A stretch of DNA of 64,000 bases from Sphagnum magellanicum (GCA_021904315.1 CM038918.1:6959349-7023348), one strand, 5' to 3'; positions 23,162-36,607 are shown, counted from the stretch's first letter. The notes: a model not told the origin generated them from the letters alone. Program-made: numbers and translations.

Positions 23162-26100
23162 ATGGGTCGATCACGGGATCATCATCACGCGGCTCTTGTC
23201 GCACTAGTCGTCATTGGATTGCAGCTGCTGTTATGCAGCATGAGTCCAGTGCCGATGATCACGTCGGCAGCAGCTGCGCAATTCGACTACAGTGATGCTC
23301 TCATGAGGAGCTTGTTGTACTTCGAGGGACAGAGGTCCGGGAAGCTCCCTAGTGATCAACGGGTCAGCTGGCGGGGAGATTCAGCTCTCAACGATAGCAG
23401 TTCTGCAGGAGTATGAAATATGAATCCCTGATCTTCTTCTTGACCTCACTAGCTGCTAGCTCTAATTGATCCACTCTTTTCTGCAAGTCCAGCTGCCAGC
23501 TAGTGTGATCGGCAGCTTGAAGCTGCAGCAATCTTCTCACTGATGAAGATCTAGACTTGACGATCTGAGGTTTTTTTCTACTAGAACTAGCTGCAGGAAG
23601 TCCAGCTAGTCATGTGTTTCTCATGAAGATCAGAAGCTCGTGCAGAGTCGATGATCAGACACATGCATGCCCGCTTGGAGCTGTTGCTGCTGATCATGAG
23701 CTGTTGGTTGATTTTGGGAACTTGTGTGAGCTGCATGCAGGACGATCTAACGGGAGGTTACTACGACGCTGGCGACAACGTGAAGTTCGGATTTCCCATG
23801 GCGTTCACCATTACCATGCTCTCATGGGGAGTCATCGAATACAAGACGCAGTTGCAATCCAGCAACGAGCTCTCACACGCTCTGGAAGCTGTCAAGTGGG
23901 GCACGGACTACTTCATCAAAGCGCATACAGCACCCAATGTGCTCTTCGGCGAGGTACGAGAAGAGAAAATGTCGAATGCAACATCTTTCCATCCAATAGA
24001 TCAATATATTCGACTGCAATCCTTGTTCAGCTGCATGTTGAGTGCATCACCATGAGTTTGCACTTGCAATCTGATGATCTGCAAGCAATAATCTTGTTCT
24101 GACATGATGTTGGGTGATCATGAATCGATCCTGCCGGTCCCCCTGCTGCTTCACTAGGTGGGGGAAGGAAACTCGGACCACGCTTGCTGGATGAGGCCAG
24201 AAGACATGACAACGCCCCGGACTGCGTACCAGATCAACGCAAGCAGCCCAGGTTCAGATCTTGCTGCCGAGACAGCTGCAGCCATGGCAGCCGCGTCCAT
24301 CGTCTTCAAAGATGTGGATGCCTCCTACTCCGCTACTCTTCTGAGCCACGCCCGTGAGGTACGAATACCAGAGCTCCATCAAAACAGAAAATCACGCAAA
24401 CCCAATTTCTGCTACTGCTTGCTTGCTTCTCTACTGTATTAAGCTGAATCTTCTTCATGCAGCCCGAGATCATCCAAGTTCCGGGAGCTTGTTTCATTTT
24501 TGTGCAAAACACAGAAACTCTTGCAGAAACTCTTTGCAGTTGGGATTTTTTTCCCCCCCCCCTGACCTTTGAACTAGAAAGGGTTTAATATGCATGGGGA
24601 AGTGATGATGGTTGTAGATAATGCACGATCTCTGACAAAGACTCGACATCATGTGTGCAGCTTTTCACCTTCGCGGATACTTGTCGAGGAAAATACTCTG
24701 ACAGTATCACTGTAGTCCAGAACTTCTACCAGTCCTGGAGTGGATACGATGTAAGTAGTAGTTCCGTTCTGGAGCTTCATCAGAGATCAACAACACATTT
24801 CGTTGCATGCACAAGAGCTTGAACTGAATTCCTTGAGATTCTCTAGTGTAATGTTCTTCTTCTTGGCAGGACGAGTTGCTGTGGGCAGCGATCTGGCTGT
24901 ATGATGCAACCGCGGATCAAATGTATCTGGATTACGTGATCAGCAATGCAGACTCGCTGGGAGGAACCGGAAACGCAATGGATCAGTTCAGCTGGGACAA
25001 CAAGTACGCCGGAGTTCAACTCAAAGCAACCAAGGTAAGGACAAGCACTTGCAGAGGATGCAGGATCGATAGATGCTTGGTGAGCAGTACTGCCAGTACT
25101 ACTATTCCTTACAAGATTCTTGCACCCCAAGTTGCTGAGATTACAATCTGAAGATTCTGCCATGGGTCTTTGCAGTTGCTCCTAGATGGAAAAGCCACGG
25201 CAGATGTTTCAACTCTGCAAGCGTACCAAGCCAAGGCCGAGTACTTCCTGTGTGCTGCTCTACAGAAGAACAGTGGCACACAGATCACAGTTAGTCCTGG
25301 TGGGTATTCATGAATCGTTACAGCTGATGATGGGTACTTCAGAATATATCGTCCTTGATCATCATCAATCTTCTTCTTCTTCTTCTTCTTCAACATCGTA
25401 GTACTGATCGTTGCTGTAACCGTGAGCGAGCTTATGATATTGTTGTGCCTGCAGGAGGAATGTTCTGGCTGCAACCCTGGAATAACATGCAATATGTCGC
25501 CACCACCACCTTCGTCTTGACTGTTGCATATGACTACTACACAAATGCTGGGAAGACACTCTCCCAGTGCACATCTTCTGTGCAGAACTCCGAATTGTTG
25601 GCTGCTGCCACCACTCAGGTACAGTGTGGTTGTCTGTGCATGTTCGTGAGGTGCTGCTCAGAGATTCTTCTTCTTCTTCTTCACTTGTTCAGTTATAAAA
25701 CTTTCCATGTTTCTAGACTCTCAGACTTCGGATGAGCCTTTGAACACAACATGGTCATGACACATGATCTAAGCTTTCTTCTTCTTCTGTTTTGGGTGGA
25801 CGTGCTGCTGCTGCTTGCAGGTTGATTACATGCTGGGGAACAATCCCAAAGGTATCAGTTACCTGGTTGGATTTGGGAGCAGCTTCCCGCAACAGGTCCA
25901 TCATCGAGGTTCTTCCATCATCTCCATCAAGCAAGATCCGCAGCTGGTGAGCTGCAACGACGGTTTCAGCACATACTACTACAGTACAAACCCTAATCCC
26001 AATGTTCACAACGGTGCTTTGGTCGGAGGTCCAGACCAGAACGACACTTTCCAGGATTCAAGAGGCAACTATGCTATGACGGAACCCGCTACCTACAACA

Positions 26101-26450
26101 CTGCTCCCTTGGTCGGCGTGTTTGCTCGCCTTGCTGCAGGAGGAGGCTCTTCCGGAGGTGGTGGTGCCCCAACCCCAGCTACTGCTCCAGCTCCAGCTCC
26201 AGCTCCAGCTCCTAGCTCTTCCGGAGATGCACCCACCTCAGCTCCTGCCCCTAGTTCTTCCGGACCAACTCCTGCTGTAGTTCCTAGTTCTTCTCCAGGA
26301 GCTGCAACAGCCGCAGCAGCTACTTACCACACTACTTCACATTTTTGGGTTGCTGCAGGAAGACGTGCAGGTCCTCCTGAGAAGACTGTTATTTCTTCTA
26401 GTGCTGCAGCCGCAACTGCCGCTACCAAAGACGCAATACTCAAACCCTAA
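23162..26450 (+). CDS. GH9 endo-beta-1,4-glucanase (secreted cellulase)
   Basis: Family 9 glycoside hydrolase that cleaves internal beta-1,4-glucan bonds in the cell wall. There are eight exons: 23162-23410, 23741-23953, 24158-24358, 24661-24750, 24870-25034, 25176-25299, 25455-25618 and 25821-26450. All introns are GT-AG, and the total is 611 aa. Residues 1-39 are a signal peptide; mature QFDYSDAL follows. The catalytic base region is DAGDN (92-96), the His signature is VHHRGSS (428-433), and the Asp/Glu signature has D474, D477, D481 and E490 in NYAMTEP. The catalytic domain ends near 505. A low-complexity Gly then Pro/Ala/Ser tail (about 507-611) follows. It resembles the linker of class C enzymes, but no CBM49 is visible and there is no N-terminal membrane anchor. 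It is therefore class B-like, or a class C enzyme that lost its binding module. It starts at 23162; an upstream in-frame TTG is not a start. Confidence 0.95.
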
Positions 26451-28098
26451 ACGCATGAGGACCTCATACGGCCAACTCCCGCGCTCAGATCTTCATAGGC
26501 CATTTTTTTCCCCCCCTTCAATAAGAGCCGCCATGGCTTGTAGATTGCTGCGCTTGGTGACCTTTAGAGCTCCAGTCCTCGTCCTCCGATGCATTATTCT
26601 AGATTGTGTTCTGAGCTGTTGCGAAAGCCGGCCGAACCCTAAACCCTATTAGCTTTCTCTCTGTATCTGTCTCTCTGTCTCTTAGGTTTACTTATCAGGA
26701 TGGTGCATGAACTTTCCTTCTTGACATTGTAGTTTGTTGTAGTTGGATTCTTGTGTTGAAGAGCTGCTTGCAACTGCAATAGGAATGGGAATTGGTACTA
26801 TAACTCTACCGCAACTCCTCTACTGTTCCTTGCAACATATACTACTGATTTAGATATTGATCTTGCAGCAGCAGCTAGCTGCTTGGTTGTGCAAACTATA
26901 CTCATTCAACTATTGTATTCAGATTCATTTCTCAGCAGAGCATGCTGCTGCAGCATTTTCCCAGCTTGAATGAATTTGTGATTGAACACTCCACATACTA
27001 GACCCTATAAACTCTGAATGATCATGTGTTGGTTGCTTTCTGAGCATACAGCATTTCTGATCCAGTGTGTCTGATGTCAATTGCAGACCTGATCTTGAAA
27101 AATGTGGTCAGCTTCAAATTCACGAAGCAGGGTGGCATTAGTGGGAGTCAAACCTAGTGGGAGTCAAACCTTTTCGTATTATGCTTTGAAATCATTGCTT
27201 ATTATGATCAACACAAATTTGGAAGGAACCAATGAAAGGAGATCATCCTCCATTTAACCGCTTATCTTATTTATTGCTTATGTGAAAGCAAAAGTGTAAT
27301 GAGAGAGAAAATGTAAGAAGACCCTCAGAAGAGATCAATGCTAATCTACAAAACAACCTTTCTCGGAAGTCATTTTTTGGATCAGCACTAATCTCTGTTC
27401 AGATAAGCACAGATTTGACACACACAAGAGAAATTGTTTGAGTAGTCTTCTGATTGAAGAAAAACCCAATGTTGCTCATTTGGGGATATATTCTTGTGTG
27501 TTGTGATTATTGTTGGAGCAATTCCAATCATTTCCAAGAGACGAATGTCTTCCTCAACTGTCAGCAAATTGAACAGGCAGGAAGACAATCTTAGTAAAAC
27601 CTATGACAACAACACAAGAAACTAATATAAGACGTATGATGCAGTGATATTATCACATTTGCCAAACATATTTCACAAGACAAAACCAACATAAAACTTT
27701 TCAAAACATCTTTCACAAAAGAATAATGACAAATTTTATTTTTTTTCAAAACTTATTTACTAAGTTTTTGAGTCTACATTCACATGGGTGTATGTTTGGC
27801 AATGTGATGATATCAATGTTTTTGTAAAAAATGCTACTATCATACTTGCAAACATCTTGTAATCAATTTATAAACATGTATCTTACAAAAGCTTCTTACA
27901 CAAGTATTGGTTCTAAAACTTCCATGTTGACCAAAGACAAGAGTGTTCTACAACATTTCAATGAAACCCAATCCCCGTCTATGAGGATGAGTGAAACAAG
28001 AAACAAATTAACTCTATGTGATAATTCAAATGTGATTATCTTGGGAGGAGCAAAACTGAAGTCACCTGAAACACCGATTCCAGTGCCACCAATGACAT
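26451..28098. other. Intergenic between GH9 and CLC
   Basis: 3' flanks of two convergent genes. A CT-rich stretch follows the GH9 stop (26650-26685). No further gene, RNA or repeat could be supported. Confidence 0.5.
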
Positions 28099-31000
28099 TC
28101 ATGGCAATGAGAAGAGTACATCTCGGTTGGTTCTATCACCGAAGAATGCACTGCCATCTGATTCCTGTCTTTCCAGCACAAATTTACCCTCAGATTGTTC
28201 CACTTGCTGTTGGGCCTTTCCAATATCTTTTCGTGTTATCATGCCTATTACTCTGCAGAAGTTGTGAACAAAACAGAACACCCAAACTTCACAGTTAGAC
28301 CACAACCCTTAAGAGCAAACAAACACTTGAAAGTATCTTCATAAAAGCATTGAAAGTTTTCGATAATTTTAGAAATTTTTCTTTCCATTATATTTCACTA
28401 AATTCCGTAGCCATCACTTCTTGCTCAAGAACAAATTTTGTGTAAGAGCTTCTTGAAGAGACAAAATTGTCCACGAAAGAGTATCTAAACGTAGTACCTA
28501 GAAAAGAGATAAATACAAACCACCGACTAGTTATGTCATGGCTGGATTTCCACAGGAAACGATCGGAGGCAAACCTGTTACTGGAGTCAGTAACGCATAA
28601 ATGCCGCAGTCCCAAAGTACGAAAAATGATGAAAACGCGTTGTGCTGAACACTCCCCACGAACCTAAAACCCAACATTGTAAGAGGAGGAAACCAGATGG
28701 ATTAGATGACAAGGAAACATATGGATGAAAAACATGGACTACATGAAGGAAACATAATGGATTCAATGAAGGAAATAAGGATATGGATCTAGATGGGGGG
28801 GAAATTTATGGATTAGATGAAGGAAAATGGTAGGATTGGAATGAAGAATTGGATGAAGGAAGAAAATTGTGACATTGCTACGGGAATTGGAGAAGGAAGA
28901 AAGTTGTGAAAACTAGAAGTTTGTAGTCTGAAGAGAATGGCAGTAGTACAAACCGTGAGAGGAGCCCGATTCATATAAGGTCGGAGATCTAAAGCCAGTA
29001 CTGTTTTCCGTGCAGAATTTGACTTGGCTGCATTATTAGCTTCTTCTGTATGTTGATCGTTATTCCCATTTGCTCCTGTACCATTTGCAGCACTTGGTGC
29101 CGCCTCCTGGAAAAAACCCACTCAAAGATTGTGTGTTGTTGTGGTTCTTCAAATCTGCTTTCTCATAATAAAACAGATTGTTTTCTTTCCAATGATCAGA
29201 AGATCCTAATTACAATGATTATGTTTCAAAAACTCAGCAAAAACCAGAAAATCAGAAATAAAAAAGTAAAAATTATTAAATTAAAAAAAAACCAGTCCTC
29301 TCTAGGTCATTTACCTGCAAGATTTCATCAAGATCTAGTTCATCGAGTGCCTCAGGTCGGGATGACAAATATCTTCTATGTGGGTAATGACTATGGTGAT
29401 AAACCCGCATTGCATGCTCGTAAAATTGCTGCTCCTTTGTAACTCGTTGACGTGAGGAAATGCGTGGTGCAAGGTGTCGATTTAGCAATTGGGAATCAAC
29501 CTCCATCAAAGCGCGTTGCTCTAAAAGAAGCAAAATCTGATGGCGTAATATCAATCCAACTAATTGTCCACAACCATCTGACTCCACATGGCGAATTACA
29601 GGAAATCCATTGTGCTGAGTTTCACGCAGGACTTTAACAACCTCAGCAACTGACACAATCTGCATGAGAAAATTTGGGACATCAAAATCAGACTTCCATA
29701 ACAAAGATTACTAGGATGATTTTTCACATAAACCAATTCTCAAAACTGCTGTAAAAATTGTGTGCAAGGGAAAGACTCACAAGCATAATGAATATGTTAA
29801 GAAAATGTCAAGGTAAGAAAATGCTACCTCATTGAAACAAATTACATCTGGGGCCATGATATCAACTGCTGTAATTGCAATAAGCTTATGTGGTGGTTCA
29901 CTTGGTAAGAAACAAACCTCACCTGATCAAAACCACATCAAAAATCAGCATCAACAACAACCAAAAATTGCTACAAAAAAGAGAAGATGAAACAATTGAT
30001 AATAAGGTGTACACAACGCTTTACAGGTGTCAATTGCAAACAAATTGAAAGCAATATAAAAACACCATACCCAAGCGTTCTAAATCAGCTTCATATGCAC
30101 CCGCATGATGAATGTGATGTGCTACCCAATTGGATATAACTATTGCCAATATAACTGGCAGTATGAAATCAATTCCCCCGGTGCCCTCCACCATTATCAC
30201 AACCTGTAGAGAAAGACGAAATACAAAATTAAACATTTCTCAACTCACTTATATACATATCCAAAAAATAAATAAATAAATAAATTGGGTTTTTCCTTGT
30301 AAAGTCACAATACGAGTAAAGAAATTTTACAACCATAAGCTTAAACCATAAACCCTGAAGCTCTAGATTTTAATAAAAGCTGTACAAGTTGATTATCATA
30401 CAATGTACAATGTGGGTTATTTCTTGTAAGCTATAGAGTGGTCAGAATAAACATGAAAGAGATTTTTTCTGACCATAACCCTAAACCCTAAAGCTCTAGA
30501 ATTTTTTTTAGTTTTTGTTCTTTTGTCATGTTTCAATCTCCCCTCAGATACAAAAAAGGGGTTTCTGAAGTACCAAAGAAATGGATGAGCGAAACACACC
30601 ACCTAGCATAGCAGTTGCGCCTACTAGTGCATGTAATCCTGGCTGCACATTTGCTCTGCCATCTTCCCCAACACACTATTATCAAAGGAATCACAGCTAT
30701 ATACATAACTCTAGCCAGTATGCGCCTTTATTTTCAAGAAGGTAGCCAACAGGGGATTACCATGCCTTGCTACTAATAATTGGCACTATTTGTGGAATTT
30801 TCAAAAAAAATTAAGGTTTTAATTCAATCAATAGGTTGAGGTGCAGATTTTCGAAGAGCTTACGAAGGCAACCAAATCTGGAAAATACGTCCCAAGAATG
30901 CTCCAAAGGATGCGCCTACCTGCCACCCACCATTGCCACCATAAATCTCTCCCTCTCAGAAGTCCCATAAATAAAGCCACATGATAATAGTTCAGGGGCT

Positions 31001-34000
31001 GATGCCGTAACCAATGTCTTATCTAAAACGGTGGATTCCCTGCCACTTTCCCCCTAAAATCCAAGTCTAGATTGTTTGTTATTATGTATGGTTGAACAAT
31101 ATTGAAAAAATGCATCAAGAAATGAGATGCTTTTTTCTACAGTGTGTGCACGCACCATGATGGATGGCATAAATATGCCACCAGGAGTGGCTATACCATA
31201 TGCCAAGATAAAAAGCCCTAGAAATGACATCCAATGAATGCACAAACTTTGCACTGTAAAGTAGGAATCCACTGTACTTCCCAACGCCAACAATCGCTGA
31301 ATGGACTGTGTACACAGGGAAGAACCCAAAAACCCAAAAGGAAGAAAGAAAAAAACCCAGCAAAAGAACACTTCTTTTAGCATCAATCTTAATCTTACTG
31401 CTGGATATGACAAATTTACAAAATTCCAAAAAAATTCCATTAAATTGAAATCTGCTCTTTTTGTCGTACTTCACAAGATCTTCCAAATGAAGTGAAAACA
31501 AGAGGGATAAAACTTCCTTGAAACAAGTTTAATTGAACTCTAAACCCTAAACCCTAATTTTGAAAGCTGCACAATTCAGCAATGTGAGTTTTTGAAGATT
31601 TGTAGCAACAACAAGGCTTTAAAACAAAAACAATTCAATAATTTTAAAAGAAAGGGTAGTAGGGCTTTATTATCACCTGATGAGGTACTGAGAAAAATAG
31701 AGTGGCAAGGTCATTATAGTAGCCAACACCTGTAATAGAGTCGGCACCAGGACATGTATATCTGAACCAATACTCATCCTCCTTTTGTCTGCAAGATGTG
31801 TGACATTTGACAAAATTAACAATCAAAATTGAGAGTCTGAAACCAGAAGATAAGTTAGCACAAATGAGGAATAAGACCCAAACCACCAAATTGGGCACAA
31901 GTGTTTAGGGTTTAGGGTTAGATGAAAGAACTCTCACTCTTTCTGAATTTCAAGACAATGCCCAAAAAAATGCGGCAGAGAAAAAATCGCACCCACGGCA
32001 ATGAAAGTTATTGAGCATGCCTCAATTATCCTGCAAACCAATTTGTTCCATTTCAGTTCCACTTTTGATAAGCCACAGCTCGAGAATTTTTTTGGTAAAA
32101 AGACAAGGAAAAATGCAAGTACCCATGAAAACACAGGAAAAATAAAAATATTGTTTCATTGCATGCTCCTAAAAACCAACATGGATCACGACATATGAGG
32201 TTGATTAGTAAGACCAAACAAAAGAACCTTAAGAGCCTGTGTCGGGATGAAGGCCGCAACTGAGAAAGCCAACCGTGCGCAGTGTTGAGACATGCACCCA
32301 GTAGCCCTGCTGCTCCACTTGTTACCACAAATAATGGCAAATCATGCAATGAAAACTCTGGCTGCACCCAAAGTCACCCACAATTATATAGTTCAACCTT
32401 TTGAAATTGATCCAACATCCCTGTTGTGCAAAATGATCTGAACCCATTGACCCTCTACACCAGACTCTCATCTTTATCCATCTCTTACAATTTAAACTCT
32501 AGTGAGAGATCTACTAGTTCCATTAACTCAATAATTAAACCTAACCCCTAAACCCTTAACCCTAATTTATGTACCACAAAGCATGATGATGACTCTACTC
32601 AAAAAATGATGGTTACCCGGAGACCATGAAATGAAAGGCTGCCTGGCAATGACAAAGAAAAGTCACTGCACAACCCACAAAAATTAACCGAGAGGATCAG
32701 ACACAAAACTTCTGCAACAGCAAAAAATTGTACTCTGAAAATCACATAAAAACCACATAATGATGTGAAAAACTATCCAGATTCTATCAATCAATCTCTG
32801 TGTCTCCTTTGCACTTTCATTGTCTATACAACATAATTATTGCTTCTAGACATTTTACAATAGTTGTAAACCTAGACTTCTTTGTCTCATCTTTGTTAAA
32901 ACTTTCCGTATTGGTGCTCGTTTTGAATTGCATCATTGTTTTTCCCCTCTGACCCTAAACCCTATACATATCCACTGGGGTGCAATTGTGTTGTTGTTAA
33001 CCCACCGTTTGTTAAGCCATGAGAGCACCATAGTTGCACATGATGTGCATAACAATGAGCGCCACATTACCTGCACAAATTTCCACAGATTATTAGCCCA
33101 TCTCTCTAGAAAAACCCTAAACCCTAAGTCCTAAACCCTCAGCAACATCTTTGACATTGAAACAAATGAAAACCTTTTGAGACTTTTGAGATTTGATTTT
33201 GTTTTTTTTGGCATTGGGTTTTTTTCCTTCTCACCTTGCAGAAATGTGTGGTGGATTATTATTATACATAATCCACACAAGCAGACATTCTAAGCTTCTT
33301 GTAATGGAAGTTCATACTTTTTGCAAAGATGGGTTTGTGGACAGACACTCACCTTCCTAGACCAAAAGCTTGATGCCTCCTCTAGTGAGAAAAGCACTCC
33401 ACCTATTGGTGCACCAAATGCTGCTGCAAGGCTGCAACAAAACCAAAATTTCAGACCCATCTCTAACCACTATATATATATATATACTCTCATTTGTGTT
33501 TTGAAAATGCAACGTAAAGCTTGTTTAGAGTTCCTAAACCCTAAACCCTAATCCTCTAGTTCTGGAAAAAGATTCAAAATTTTACCCTGCTGCAGTTCCA
33601 GCTGAAATGAACTCCCGACGGTCCTTGTCATTATGGAAGTCCTGCAATTGAACATGAAAGCCAATTATTTTACTGCTTCTGGGTTTCAAAATGTGGTGCT
33701 GTTGGATGGTTATCAGAAACCCATACAGACCCCCAGTGGTTATCTGACAGTTCTTAGGGTTCATAACTACGGTTCTCAGAAAATCAAGGAACTGGATCTG
33801 ATATATAACCGTGGCTCTCAACAGATTTCAAAAAAATCTAATAACCACCCATAAAACCATTGGTTCTTTACCAAGACCCACCAGTTCTTAGAGGTTCAAA
33901 AAAACCAGAACCAGTGGTTCTCTGCTTCTGAAATAGTTCAAAAATTGGAACCAACGGTTAGTAACAAAATCAAATACCCACCCAACATTGGAGCAAACCT

Positions 34001-36039
34001 GAAGACCCAAGTTAAGAAATATTGGTACATATGTACACAATTCTTTTCTGCAGCATTATTAAGTTCGTTTGCATTTTTTGATTCCACATGACAAGTAAAC
34101 TTTTTTAGAAGAGGAAAGAACGAGAATTGTTTTTTAATGGTGTCAGGCAGATGAAAATAGGTGCTCTTAAGGGTTTTGCAGACTTGCAAAGGGTAAGGCT
34201 TTATTTGAAAGCTGGTTGATACGGTCACAACAAAGTCGAGATGAGTGTGAAGAAGAAGATCCTTGTCTTTTCTTTGTTGGAAATCGACCATGCATCCACG
34301 TGAGTGATGATGCTATTGCTGCACCTATATGCACCATAGGCCCTTCTTGACCAATCTACACCGACACCACCCCCCCATAGAAACACAGACTTTATTTACA
34401 CTTCAAATAAACACTATAGAGACATGAGAGACTTCACATGGACAAATGAATTTTTTCCATTTTCTGAAACCCCATTGATTAGAAATTCAGTATCATTTAT
34501 GAGAATTGGATTTAGAAAAAAAAAAAATGAATCTTAATTCCATGATCCAATCCTTTACCGGTAGGCCAGAAGAGATGGTGCAAATTGTTCCCAAACACTG
34601 CAAAATCAGAAATGCATGACATCAGCATTATTGACACATCCCATGCCATCAGTTTATGGATGCAGAAAAACCCTCAACCCAAAACCCAACTTCCAGAAAA
34701 CCCTCAACTGAAAATCCAACTTCTGAGAAACCCTAAACCCAAAACCCAACTTCCAAAAAACCCTCAACCCAAAACCCAACTTCCCAAAAAACCTTCAACC
34801 CTGAACCCACCTTCTGAAAAGCCCTAAACCCTACACCGAACTCTCAAAAATGACTGAAAAAAGAGGAGTAAAATGTGGGGAATCATATCCAGATACATGT
34901 AGCACATACCCAATACAGTGGAGTTCACAAATGACAACACTTTCTTTCTGAAATATCTATAGACCCAAAACACAGCATTCAACATTGATAGTAAATTGGT
35001 ATACAGGGGCGATTGGTATAATGAGGGTAGAAAAATCCTGCCTTTGTGATGAGAGTGCGTAACTGGAAGAAATCTGGAATATCATTCCCATTCAGGTAAG
35101 CCATTACAAGAGTGACCTGCATGCACCAAAAAACTCCAAAATTTGAATCAATTTTCGCATTACAAAATGAACCACAAACCATATGGGGTTTACATGACAA
35201 TTCCACTTCAAAAGCTTTCATTTAAACCCCATTTTAGTGGAATCATCAACGATTTTAAAACCAATTTAGAATTCTAGCTCCTTGTAACTTTTGTCTGGAA
35301 ATTTGCATTATTAACATCTGCTTCCAACAAATTGGCATTATGTACACATAATGTGAAAGTCCAGTGGAAAAAACTTGTTCCAAAACAAGAGAAAGAAAGA
35401 ACATTTGTAGCAATTTGTTACAAGTTCAAAAGTGGAAGACATAATTTACCCCTCCACCCGCAGCAGCTGGAGCCCAAAATAGCACTAAACAGCTTGAGAA
35501 CAAAACAAGAGAAATCCCAAAGGATGCATATATGAAAAAAACAAGAGGTAAATGTAGCCCTTGATTGATTGCCTCCTCTGTCCATTGTTTCTGCATCATA
35601 ATTGAAGATTTTGACAATTGATCACAAGATTTTTCAAACAAAAAGGTCACTACACTATACTTTTTTTTAAGCATCTCTCATTATGCTCTCTACCAGCACC
35701 AACCCTTTTCTTTCCAACTGTGAAGAGAAATGAAGAAAACAAATGACAGCCAAAAAAAAAAAAAAAGATGCTCGTGTAAATAGTTTTAACATTCACAAAA
35801 AACTGTGGTGATCAAGAGATTGATTTACCTTTGTACTGATGATAACTTCTTGTGATGATTCAATAACATAAGCAACAATTCCTGCAAAATGTTCACACGG
35901 AGATCATATGAACTCTGTAATGATCAAGTCTAAAAGGACAATCTGGTTGATCTACATGGGTAGGTGAGTGTGTGGGTCAATGGGTGGGTCAGTGGCTAGT
36001 AGTAGGGAAAGACTGCTCTCAGGTAGTTTTTTTATCAAA

Positions 36040-36075
<36 letters not shown>

Positions 36076-36607
36076 CAATCACCAACAAGGATGCCAATCA
36101 TAATAGTGATGCTCCATTTAGCAAGTGTAAGGCCTGTGTACCTGCCGACCCAAAATTCAAATTTTCTCAACAGATGAAAATCCAAAGCATAACAAGCACC
36201 AAAAAAAAGGATCATTGGAAAAATCTTAAGCTCAAAAAAATTTCTCAGTTTTTGCACAATCATCGACTCTGAAATTTCAGATCATTGCCTTGGATTGACA
36301 TGAAAGAGTTTTTAGAGATTCTCAATTTGCAAAACACAAATTTATCAAATTCTCCAAATAAATAAATGATTGTGTGTGTGTTTGGGTGTAGTTGGAAAAG
36401 AAATGTGTTTGTTTTATACCCGTAAAAATGCCTTCGTTGTTGAGCCCTTTTCTGTTGTGAAGACACAAAGCTATGTATTGGGTCATAGTCAAGACTCTCA
36501 ACACCTAGTTCATCTTCTGTTGGTGATTCCAGAGTCTGTTCACTGCGGTTATCCTCAACTTGGTCTAGGAGCAATGGAACATCGATTTCAGTGTCCATAT
36601 CTGCCAT
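28099..36607 (-). CDS. CLC-family chloride channel / anion-proton antiporter
   Basis: CLC protein with C-terminal CBS domains, probably endomembrane. Exons, minus strand: 36607-36420, 36141-36083, 35881-35829, 35590-35450, 35116-35042, 34597-34559, 34355-~34300, [gap], 33641-33586, 33431-33353, 33070-33006, 32734-32617, 32361-32228, 32030-31938, 31788-31677, 31305-31156, 30919-30864, 30655-30574, 30203-30071, 29922-29828, 29659-29315, 29106-28954, 28663-28575 and 28252-28099. Phases fit throughout except between 34300 and 33641, where a small exon is missing. About 841 aa are accounted for. Hallmarks are [11 protein letters not shown] (gating Glu), [31 protein letters not shown] (proton-Glu pair, so an antiporter type) and [12 protein letters not shown]1 is around exons 29922-29315 and CBS2 around 29106-28099 ([17 protein letters not shown]). 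Odd points: the usual GSGIP loop reads GGGVT, and the intron after 35042 has a GC donor. It looks functional; the exact paralogue is unclear. Confidence 0.92.
30470..33560. repeat. Telomere-like CCCTAAA motifs scattered in CLC introns
   Basis: Short runs of two or three CCCTAAA units occur in several separate introns, for example near 30478, 31538, 32545, 32950, 33114 and 33533. One is in the opposite orientation (TTTAGGG) near 31905. Each lies in non-coding DNA between exons. Such telo-box or interstitial telomeric motifs are common in plants; a function here is not shown. Confidence 0.75.
34664..34850 (+). repeat. 30-bp minisatellite in CLC intron
   Basis: Six units of about 30 bp built on aaccct(c/a)aaccc-aaaacccaacttcc start at 34669, 34699, 34729, 34759, 34790 and about 34820. 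They sit in the intron between the exons at 35116-35042 and 34597-34559. The unit contains degenerate telomeric CCCTAAACCC words. The open plus-strand frame through it is a by-product of the 30-bp (10-codon) period. Confidence 0.85.
36044..36075 (+). repeat. (GA)n microsatellite in CLC intron
   Basis: About 15 GA units immediately next to the donor of the exon at 36141-36083. It generates spurious Ser/Leu frames on the opposite strand. Confidence 0.9.

Noticed and set aside
34585-34827. 80-aa plus-strand frame rich in Lys, Pro and Gln
   Set aside because: It is a product of the 30-bp repeat inside a CLC intron on the opposite strand.
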